A DNA stretch of 11,066 nucleotides from a bacterium (GTDB lineage Bacteria > UBA9089 > UBA9088), in the NCBI GenBank assembly GCA_040756715.1, contig JBFLYE010000050.1, positions 1 through 11,066 on the forward strand. Reading direction: 5' to 3'. The notes below the pieces were generated by a model. The model made no database searches and was not told the origin of the DNA. It saw only the letters and a list, made by a program, of their open reading frames with translations. Of the stretch, positions 1 through 5,063 are shown piece by piece. Position 1 is the stretch's first letter. Each line of letters begins with the position of its first letter. A program made the translations under genes and the position numbers.

Positions 1-66
1 AGAGGTTATTTTTTATATTCTAATGGCTAAAGTTGTACGAGCATTCTTATAAATTTTAATCTGCAT

Positions 67-97
67 ACGCTACATATTTTATCAAATAATGTAGCGT
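67..97. repeat. 9-bp inverted repeat downstream of the helical repeat protein gene
   Basis: ACGCTACAT (67-75) and ATGTAGCGT (89-97) are perfect complementary arms; inside them ATTT can pair with AAAT. It lies about 55-85 bases past the stop codon of the 262-aa gene. No T-run follows on either strand, so it is not a canonical intrinsic terminator; it may act as an RNA-end hairpin or as an operator for a gene outside the window. A weaker hairpin, CTGCC/GGCAG, lies at 125-144. I see no gene in 1-150. Confidence 0.5.
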
Positions 98-150
98 TAG
101 TTAACATCTACACATCTTCTGATCCTGCCTTTTCTCTCTGGCAGAAAGTT

Positions 151-939
151 TCATTCTGAGGTTTTAGTTTCAGCTATCCTTATAGCCTTATGAGCCAATC
201 TGGTAGCTATTCCAGAGCGCCTCAGGCTCAGACGATAGTCTCCTTCCTCAAAGGCCTTCTCAGCTTTTCTTTGCATCTGCTTTGCCTTAAAGAGCACCTT
301 TCCTGCCTCAAGGTTGTTGCTTTCGTTCACTATTTTGGTGGCCTTCTTGATCAGCTCATCCAGGCGAATAAGGGCCTTTTTGGCTGCCTCTTCTGGTCCA
401 CCTTCGGCTATCACTATCGCCTTAAGGGCAAATTCAGTAGCTCTCTCTATCAGTCTTAAAGCCTTTCTGTAATCACCATCCTCAATAGCCTTCTCTGCCT
501 TCTCAGCCTCCTTCTTGGCTTTCTCCAAGACCTCAGCCGCCTCCTCATTGCCACTCTCTTCCACTATCTTTTCTGCCCTCTCCAAGAGCCTCTCTAGGCG
601 CTCATAGGCTCTCTTTGCCCTCTCTTCCAACTTATCAGGCTTTGCGATCTCTATTGCCCGCAGGGCCAACTTGGTGGCAAAGCGAATGTGTTTTAAGGCC
701 TTTCTGTACTTACCATCCTCAATAGCCCTTTTTGCCTTCTCAGCCTCCTTCTTGGCTTTCTCTAAGACCTCAGCCGCCTCCTCATTGCCACTCTCTTCCA
801 CTATCTCCTCTGCCCTATCAAGCAGCTCCATCAGGTGGCCGAACTCCCTCTTGGCCACCTCTTTAGGGTCAGGCTGTGAGAAAGCTGTCCCTATCCCCAA
901 GACCATCATCCCTAAGATCATTGCCATTACCTTCTTCAT
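151..939 (-). CDS. Exported three-repeat alpha-helical protein under sigma-54 control
   Basis: A 262-aa protein with a signal peptide (MKKVMAMILGMMVLGIGTAFS, cleavage near 21/22), then three repeats of 78-79 residues. Each contains a segment like KIVEESGNEEAAEVLEKAKK, then AEKAIEDGDYRKALRLI and a final helix ALKAIEIA. Repeats start at about residues 44, 123 and 202. It is rich in Ala, Glu, Lys and Arg, has no cysteine and few histidines, and should fold as helical hairpins or bundles in the periplasm; the DGDYRKAL turn is TPR-like. I do not recognise a named family. The start at 939 is chosen because AGGAGGT lies 7 bases upstream and the signal peptide begins there; the longer open frame from 1059 begins upstream of the promoter. 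By position and promoter it is the probable output of the upstream kinase/regulator pair, analogous in layout (not in sequence) to periplasmic ZraP beside ZraSR. Confidence 0.85.
   Translation of the reverse strand: MKKVMAMILGMMVLGIGTAFSQPDPKEVAKREFGHLMELLDRAEEIVEESGNEEAAEVLEKAKKEAEKAKRAIEDGKYRKALKHIRFATKLALRAIEIAKPDKLEERAKRAYERLERLLERAEKIVEESGNEEAAEVLEKAKKEAEKAEKAIEDGDYRKALRLIERATEFALKAIVIAEGGPEEAAKKALIRLDELIKKATKIVNESNNLEAGKVLFKAKQMQRKAEKAFEEGDYRLSLRRSGIATRLAHKAIRIAETKTSE
337..810 (-). repeat. Tandem 237-bp coding repeats, first two nearly identical over about 110 bp
   Basis: The first two repeats of the helical protein are offset by 237 bp (79 codons): 461-570 matches 698-807 with only a handful of mismatches, including an exact run of about 40 bp. 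The flanking parts of each unit have diverged much more, and the third repeat (about 154-338) is diverged throughout. This suggests recent duplication or gene conversion of the central helices, or strong constraint on them. Confidence 0.8.
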
Positions 940-946
940 CTTACTC

Positions 947-953
947 ACCTCCT
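947..953 (-). promoter_or_regulatory. Ribosome binding site of the helical repeat protein
   Basis: The minus strand reads AGGAGGT, then seven bases (GAGTAAG), then the ATG at 939. This near-perfect Shine-Dalgarno sequence fixes the start of the 262-aa reading and rules against the 302-aa open frame. Confidence 0.9.
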
Positions 954-984
954 CGTAGGTTTTGGAAGCTTCCACTTTACTTAT

Positions 985-1001
985 AGCAAAAAGTATGCCA
1001 A
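985..1001 (-). promoter_or_regulatory. Sigma-54 (-24/-12) promoter of the helical repeat protein
   Basis: The minus strand reads TTGGCATACTTTTTGCT, against the consensus TTGGCACGNNNNTTGCW. The invariant GG (999-998) and GC (987-986) are exactly 10 bases apart. This predicts transcription starting near 974-975, giving a leader of about 35 bases that contains the strong ribosome site. The promoter lies between an NtrC-type activator gene and its probable target, in a cluster that also encodes sigma-54. Confidence 0.85.
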
Positions 1002-1019
1002 AATAGATTTGCCTATTTT
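1000..1019. repeat. Inverted repeat just upstream of the -24 element
   Basis: AAAATAG and CTATTTT are perfect 7-bp arms around a 6-base spacer (1000-1006 and 1013-1019). It touches the upstream edge of the sigma-54 promoter, at about -26 to -45. It could be a repressor site, a bendable AT-rich element between enhancer and promoter, or chance in AT-rich DNA. Confidence 0.4.
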
Positions 1020-1049
1020 TCAAGGGTCTTGTGAGATGCAAGGAGATAA

Positions 1050-1089
1050 AAATGCACATAATGGTACAAAAGTGTTCCTAAATGCACAT
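1050..1089 (-). promoter_or_regulatory. Pair of 10-bp direct repeats, candidate activator binding site
   Basis: AAATGCACAT (plus-strand reading) occurs at 1050-1059 and again at 1080-1089, exactly 30 bp apart, close to three helical turns. The centres are at about -80 and -110 from the predicted sigma-54 start, the usual distance for NtrC-family enhancer sites. The distal copy overlaps the last codons of the regulator gene. Binding by this regulator is inferred from position only. Confidence 0.5.
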
Positions 1090-2403
1090 CTTCTTCAGCT
1101 TGGAATAGAGGGAGCGCCGGGTAATCCCCAACAGCTTGGCAGCTTTGGTCTTATTTCCCCCTGCCTTCTTGAGGGCTTCTTTGACTAGATCCTCCTCTAT
1201 CTTGGCTAAAGAGAGGCCAGAGTCTGGAATCTCTAAAGAGAGAGGTCCTTTCCTTCTTTCTCTGATATAAATGGAAAGGTGGTCAGGGGTGATCATTGAG
1301 TCCTGGGCTAACACTTGCGCTTGTTCTATGACATTCTCTAACTCCCTCACATTGCCTGGCCAATCATACTCTGCCAGAGAAGAGATAGCCTCTTTTGATA
1401 TCCTATCTTCCTGATGATGCAGAAAATGATAGATTAAATCAGAGATATCCTCCTTTCTCTCTCTAAGAGGAGGAAGGAAGATGGGGAAGGTGGAGATCCT
1501 GTAATAGAGATCCTCCCGAAACTCACCTTTCTTTAAGGCCTCCTCTAAGTCTTTGTTGGTGGCAGCAATGATCCTAACATCCACCTTGGTTGTCTTGACA
1601 CCTCCTAATCTGACAAACTCTTTATACTGGAGGACCCTCAATAGCTTGGCCTGGATCTCAAGGGCCATCTCTCCAATCTCATCCAAAAAGATGGTTCCCT
1701 TATCTGCCAACTCAAACCTGCCTGGTTTCTCTTTTTCTGCTCCTGTAAAGGCTCCTCTTTCATATCCAAAGAGCTCGCTCTCTAAGAGGGTGGAAGGAAG
1801 GGTGGCACAATGGACAACCACTAAAGGTTTCTCACTCCTTTTGCTGTTATGGTGGATTGCCTGGGCAATCAGCTCCTTTCCTGTTCCTGTCTCCCCCCTG
1901 ATCAAAACCATGGTATCAGTGGGAGCCACCTTCTCTACCAATCTCAAGAGATCCCTCATCTTGCCTGATCTGCCAACAATCTGATCAAACCTATACCTTT
2001 TCTTCAGCTCTTGCTTAAGCTCTATATTCTCCTTGATCAACCTCTTCTTTTCACCAATTCTTTTAATGAGCAGTTTCAGTTCATCTTGTTGGAATGGCTT
2101 GATCAGATAATCATAGGCCCCCTCCTTCATGGCAGAGACTGCTGTCTCCACCGTAGCATAGGCTGTGATGATGATTACCTCAGTATCAGGGGTATGCTTT
2201 TTCACCTCAGATAGGATGGTTATTCCGCTAACTTCAGGCATCTTAAGATCGCATATTATTACATCATACCCATATCTTCGGGCTTTCTCCAAACCTTCCC
2301 TTGCCTTCGTGGAGGTATCCACCTCATAACCTTCTTTGCTTAAAGAAAGCTCCAAGAGCTTGCAGATCTTGGATTCATCATCAATAATCAGTATCCTAAG
2401 CAT
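1078..2403 (-). CDS. NtrC-family sigma-54-dependent response regulator
   Basis: A 441-aa transcription activator with three complete domains. The receiver domain (1-118) has the acidic pair D8-D9, phosphoacceptor D52 in ICDLKMPE, T80 and K102 in LIKPF. The AAA+ domain (about 139-375) has Walker A GETGTGKE (170-177), the sigma-54 contact loop GAFTGA (217-222), Walker B GTIFLDE (236-242), arginine-finger region FREDLYYR (295-302) and WPGNVREL (348-355). The C-terminal Fis-type helix-turn-helix (about 404-438) has NKTKAAKLLGITRRSLYSKL. No catalytic residue appears to be missing. I choose the ATG at 2403, beginning MLRILIIDDE, over the longer open frame from 2439 because a perfect AGGAGG lies four bases upstream. 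The gene overlaps the end of the kinase and is its evident partner. Its likely target is the sigma-54 promoter just downstream. It ends in TAG. Confidence 0.95.
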   Translation of the reverse strand: MLRILIIDDESKICKLLELSLSKEGYEVDTSTKAREGLEKARRYGYDVIICDLKMPEVSGITILSEVKKHTPDTEVIIITAYATVETAVSAMKEGAYDYLIKPFQQDELKLLIKRIGEKKRLIKENIELKQELKKRYRFDQIVGRSGKMRDLLRLVEKVAPTDTMVLIRGETGTGKELIAQAIHHNSKRSEKPLVVVHCATLPSTLLESELFGYERGAFTGAEKEKPGRFELADKGTIFLDEIGEMALEIQAKLLRVLQYKEFVRLGGVKTTKVDVRIIAATNKDLEEALKKGEFREDLYYRISTFPIFLPPLRERKEDISDLIYHFLHHQEDRISKEAISSLAEYDWPGNVRELENVIEQAQVLAQDSMITPDHLSIYIRERRKGPLSLEIPDSGLSLAKIEEDLVKEALKKAGGNKTKAAKLLGITRRSLYSKLKKMCI

Positions 2404-2815
2404 CTTGCCTCCTGAGGGGTAATCTGATAATAAACTCACATCCTCTCCCTTTTCTGCTTTTTACCTCTATCTTGCCCTGATGAGCCTCAAGGACAGACTT
2501 GACAATGGCCAATCCCAAGCCTGCTCCCTCCTCCTTGGTGGTGAAGAATGGTTCAAATATCCTCTTTCTATCCTCTTTTGCAATCCCCTTTCCTCTATCG
2601 GCAAACCTTATCTTGACAAAATCCTTCTCTTTCTTGGTCTCAATCTCTATCTTGACCGCCTCGTCAGTGCTCTCTATTGAATTTCGGATCAGATTGGAGA
2701 ATACCTCCGCTATCCTCTCTCTGTCTGCCAAGATATGGATGGCTGGGTCATAGCAGGTAGTAGCCTCTACCTTGAATCTCTTCAGCACAGAGTCAATAAC
2801 CTCAGGAAGAGCCAC
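2396..2815 (-). CDS. Sensor histidine kinase, C-terminal ATPase domain (downstream of the premature TAG)
   Basis: This is the HATPase_c half of the kinase that starts at 3658, in the same frame, 17 codons after the internal TAG. All ATP-site motifs are intact in the segment numbered from the GTG at 2815: N box FSNLIRNSIES (39-49), G1 box DRGKGI (73-78), F box IFEPFFTT (87-93) and G2 box GAGLGLAIV (97-105), ending in IIRLPL. Intact motifs after the stop argue that the nonsense change is recent, or that the domain is still made. The GTG at 2815 is only a formal start; AGAGGA lies almost against it, too close for a good ribosome site, so independent translation is doubtful. The final stop (TAG) overlaps the regulator ATG by a few bases. 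The most natural annotation is a single interrupted gene, 3658-2396. Confidence 0.75.
   Translation of the reverse strand: MALPEVIDSVLKRFKVEATTCYDPAIHILADRERIAEVFSNLIRNSIESTDEAVKIEIETKKEKDFVKIRFADRGKGIAKEDRKRIFEPFFTTKEEGAGLGLAIVKSVLEAHQGKIEVKSRKGRGCEFIIRLPLRRQDA
2408..2413 (-). promoter_or_regulatory. Ribosome binding site fixing the response-regulator start
   Basis: The minus strand reads AGGAGG, then CAAG, then ATG at 2403. This strong site lies inside the end of the kinase gene and selects the 441-aa start over the longer frame from 2439. It could also let the regulator be made independently of kinase translation, which matters because the kinase carries a premature stop. Confidence 0.85.
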
Positions 2816-2866
2816 TTCCTCTAAATTGAGGGGCTCTTTTCTGAGGTTGAGAAAACGCCTGGTAGT

Positions 2867-2869
2867 CTA
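2867..2869 (-). other. In-frame TAG interrupting the histidine kinase gene
   Basis: Codon 264 of the kinase counted from 3658. The codons read GAG GTG AAG AGA ATA GAT TAG ACT ACC AGG, and kinase homology resumes with no frame change. A single C-to-T change from CAG (Gln) would explain it. TAG is clearly used as a normal stop here, since the SprA-like gene ends with TAG directly after its terminal Phe, so a general TAG reassignment is unlikely. Confidence 0.85.
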
Positions 2870-3658
2870 ATCTATTCTCTTCACCTCTTCTGTGATATAG
2901 TCAAAGAGCTCATCCTGTGATTCAGGATCATACCTCTCCTTCAAGGCCTCGGCTGTTCCCCTGATTATAGAGAGGGGATTCCTGATCTGGTGGGCTACTG
3001 ATCCTGCCATCTGGCCCATAGCCGCCACCCTCTCTGCCTGAAGAAGAAAAGCCTCAGAGGAGGCCAGAGAAGAGATGGCCTTGATCAAGAGTAAGACCAA
3101 AAGACCCACTCCTAAAGAAGCAAGGAGAGATCCTGCCATCAGACTTCTCTTTAGCCTATCCAAAACCCCCAAGAACTGAGCTGATGCCTCTACACAGAGG
3201 ATGGCCTCCTCTCCTATCGGAGCATACCCACTCTTGAAGTATAGCCCCTCAACCTGGTAGAGTTCTGAAGAAGAAACAGTCCCTGACCAAGCCTTATCAA
3301 CACTCTCAGGATGTAAAGCCAGATATGGATACTCCTGACCAAAGAAGATCTCAGGCCTTGTGTCTACCAAAGACCTTCTGTTTCTATCAAAGATGAAGAG
3401 AGCCTCCAATTGATTGGCCTCCTTTATCTTAGCCAGCAATGGATAGAGAGTTTCTGCAGTTTCAGAAGAAGAAAGAAGGGAGGAATCTATCTTCAAAGAA
3501 GAGGTGGCAGCTATTGCCTTTAGTCTCTCTCCCAACTCCTGATCCAGATAATCCTTTGCCTTTAAGTAGAAGAGGAAGGTAGCTGAGTTTACTCCTAAAA
3601 AGAGGAGGAGGCTAAAGAGAAGGATCAGCTTGATCTGGGTCTTTCTTTTAGTAATCAT
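2867..3658 (-). CDS. Sensor histidine kinase, N-terminal part, ending at a premature TAG
   Basis: Membrane sensor of a two-component pair. I place the start at the ATG at 3658, which overlaps the rpoN stop as ATGA and begins MITKRKTQIKLILLFSLLLF; the longer open frame from 3697 lies inside rpoN and lacks support. Transmembrane segment 1 is about 10-31. A periplasmic domain of about 140 residues (32-172) has a Cache/PAS-like look (LFIFDRN, YAPIGEEAILCVEAS). Transmembrane segment 2 is about 173-196. Next is the dimerisation/phosphoacceptor helix, with His223 in AHQIRNPL. The usual HE pair is HQ here, a variant also known in FleS/FlrB-type kinases that work with sigma-54 activators. The frame ends at TAG after EEVKRID (263 aa). 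The same frame continues at once with TTRRFLNLRKEPLNLEE, the expected linker, and then the ATPase domain. This is therefore one kinase of about 420 codons broken by a single nonsense codon. Confidence 0.82.
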   Translation of the reverse strand: MITKRKTQIKLILLFSLLLFLGVNSATFLFYLKAKDYLDQELGERLKAIAATSSLKIDSSLLSSSETAETLYPLLAKIKEANQLEALFIFDRNRRSLVDTRPEIFFGQEYPYLALHPESVDKAWSGTVSSSELYQVEGLYFKSGYAPIGEEAILCVEASAQFLGVLDRLKRSLMAGSLLASLGVGLLVLLLIKAISSLASSEAFLLQAERVAAMGQMAGSVAHQIRNPLSIIRGTAEALKERYDPESQDELFDYITEEVKRID

Positions 3659-4698
3659 CTTCTTCTGAAAGATAGAATCTTCAGTTCCTTCCTGCATTGG
3701 GCTACTGTTCTTCGAGCCACAGATATTCCATATTTCTTTAAGGATTGTTGAATCTTTCCATCAGTGAGTGGGGTCTTTTCTTCTTCAATAATCTTCTCCA
3801 CCAAGAGTTTAAGTCTATCTTTTGAACTGAAAAAGAAGAATTTTAATGGCCTCTCTCCCCAAGGGGTCTCTACACATCGGTTTTGAATAGCCCTTGATAC
3901 TGAGGAGATGGCCACCCCTAAATCTTGAGCCACCTCAGTCTCAGTAAGAAGAGAGAGATCACTCAATCTTCCGTTCTTAAGATACTTAGCCTGCTGCTCC
4001 ACTATCTTCTCCAATATTTGAAAGATCAGGGTCTTTCTCGTATTGGCTAATTCAAGCTTTCTTAGCAGCCTTTTGATCTGAGAGATCTTGGCCTTATCAA
4101 ACCCTTCTTCTTTTAGCCTTTCATACTCTATGATGTATTTGCCTCTGGTCATATTTTGCCAGAAGAAGCCAATGGTGAGGTCATCCTGAATAGAGGCTAT
4201 CTTGGTGTAAGAAATGTAGCCTCCCCTATCTTTTGGCTGATACCATACCCCATACTGGACCTCAAAGTCTGTGATCAACTGATTGATTGCCTTGATCTGG
4301 GAAAGAGAGAGGGAAAGCTCCTTTTTAATATTCTCCAAACTTATCTGGCCATCGTTATAAAGGAAGAATCGGCAAAAATCCTCCTTCCCTATCTGCCTTA
4401 TCAGCTTGATGGTATCTTCTCTCTCTGAAAGAAGTGGCTCTGGGCTTTTGGCTGGTGAATCGGAGATGAGTTCTGGTCGCAGTTCCATTACCGAGAAGGT
4501 CCTGGGAAATCTTCTATATCTGATGATCCCAAGCTCAAGGAGCTCACCAAACAATGGGTCATCCTCCAATCTCCTAACATAGTCTGCGAACTCAGCCTCT
4601 GACAGGGAGAGGAGGTCAGCGGCCAACTTAGCCTTCATCTGAAGCCCAACTTTAAGCTTCGGAGCCTGTGAAAAAGGGGACGGTTCTATTTTTTTCAT
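3655..4698 (-). CDS. rpoN: Short, divergent RNA polymerase sigma-54 factor
   Basis: Sigma-54 directs RNA polymerase to -24/-12 promoters and needs an AAA+ activator to open DNA. Region I is recognisable at about 13-50 (LSLSEAEFADYVRRLEDDPLF, like the family pattern of LQLS, E-L, EEL and E-NPLL). The late core-binding part is at about 215-240 (NTRKTLIFQILEKIVEQQ). The helix-turn-helix is at about 253-275 (TEVAQDLGVAISSVSRAIQN), followed by TPWG and KFFFFS. The RpoN box is ARRTVAQCRK (328-337), where the consensus is ARRTVAKYRE, so the Lys and Tyr positions are changed to Gln and Cys. At 347 aa it is about 100-150 residues shorter than usual. The acidic region II is reduced, and the usual GVGARDLQEC segment of the core-binding domain is not visible, so this may be a specialised second copy. 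Its TGA stop overlaps the ATG of the kinase gene (ATGA), indicating translational coupling. The ribosome site is weak: AAAGG abuts the ATG. Confidence 0.9.
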   Translation of the reverse strand: MKKIEPSPFSQAPKLKVGLQMKAKLAADLLSLSEAEFADYVRRLEDDPLFGELLELGIIRYRRFPRTFSVMELRPELISDSPAKSPEPLLSEREDTIKLIRQIGKEDFCRFFLYNDGQISLENIKKELSLSLSQIKAINQLITDFEVQYGVWYQPKDRGGYISYTKIASIQDDLTIGFFWQNMTRGKYIIEYERLKEEGFDKAKISQIKRLLRKLELANTRKTLIFQILEKIVEQQAKYLKNGRLSDLSLLTETEVAQDLGVAISSVSRAIQNRCVETPWGERPLKFFFFSSKDRLKLLVEKIIEEEKTPLTDGKIQQSLKKYGISVARRTVAQCRKELKILSFRRR

Positions 4699-4807
4699 CC
4701 TTTCCTTCTTGCTTCTTGGGTCTTTCTTTTGGCTTGATTACTTCCTTTATTTTATATTTTTCCTTTGTCTTTTCTTAAGAATTCTTCGTTCCCATATATT
4801 AGTTTTC

Positions 4808-5019
4808 TGTATGTGTTTAGGTAGACGAGAAGAAGAAAGGAAGTTAAAATGAAAGAAACGCACTAAATCCGAAAGCACAAAGCACGAAACAATATCTAAA
4901 TTCAAAATTCTAAACATTAGAGTTTTCAGATATATTGTTTTGAATTTTCAATTTTAGTCATTTGAATTTGTTTTTTTGATTTCGGATTTCATTTGTTCCA
5001 TTAAAGCTAAACACATACA
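4808..5019. repeat. MITE-like inverted-repeat element between the SprA-like gene and rpoN
   Basis: A 13-bp terminal inverted repeat, TGTATGTGTTTAG (4808-4820) and CTAAACACATACA (5007-5019), encloses a second perfect pair, AAATCCGAAA (4865-4874) and TTTCGGATTT (4980-4989), and an imperfect inner pair AAACAATATCT (4887-4897) and AGATATATTGTTT (4928-4940). The remainder is AT-rich, with CAAAATTC-type words that recur at 10911-10925 and 11041-11066. Similar AAATCCGAAA/CACGAAAC intergenic repeats recur in many environmental bacterial genomes as I recall them, so this is probably one copy of a dispersed family. Near-matching CCCATATATT (4791-4800) and CCCATTATATT (5030-5040) lie outside it. It has no protein-coding content. 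Transcribed from the SprA-like gene, it would form a long hairpin. The rest of the gap (4699-4807) shows only AT-rich sequence with no convincing promoter for rpoN. Confidence 0.6.
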
Positions 5020-5063
5020 ATATTATTTACCCATTATATTTTGTGAAGAGCCAAAAAAATTTC

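Noticed and set aside
125-144. CTGCC/GGCAG hairpin as terminator of the helical protein gene
   Set aside because: The stem is only 5 bp and no T-run follows on the coding strand, so it does not qualify as an intrinsic terminator.
671-958. Plus-strand open frame of 95 aa opposite the helical repeat protein
   Set aside because: It is Ser/Ala-rich and mirrors the Glu/Ala/Lys codons of the repeat gene, whose signal peptide, ribosome site and promoter are all convincing.
113-1094. Repeated CACATCTTCT at 113-122 and 1085-1094 as ends of a duplicated or mobile segment
   Set aside because: The match is only 10 bp, does not extend, and has no inverted ends or transposase, so chance is the simplest reading.
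1553-1984. Plus-strand open frame of 143 aa opposite the regulator
   Set aside because: It is antisense to the conserved AAA+ domain, has no recognisable motif and no supporting ribosome site or promoter; it reflects the codon bias of the real gene.
2867-2869. Genome-wide reassignment of TAG to an amino acid
   Set aside because: TAG directly follows the terminal Phe of the SprA-like barrel, and also ends the regulator and the kinase at natural C-termini, so it serves as a normal stop here.
4735-4780. Possible rpoN promoter with TATAAA on the minus strand
   Set aside because: The -10-like hexamer is in a very AT-rich stretch and no acceptable -35 hexamer lies 16-18 bases upstream; transcription may come from elsewhere.
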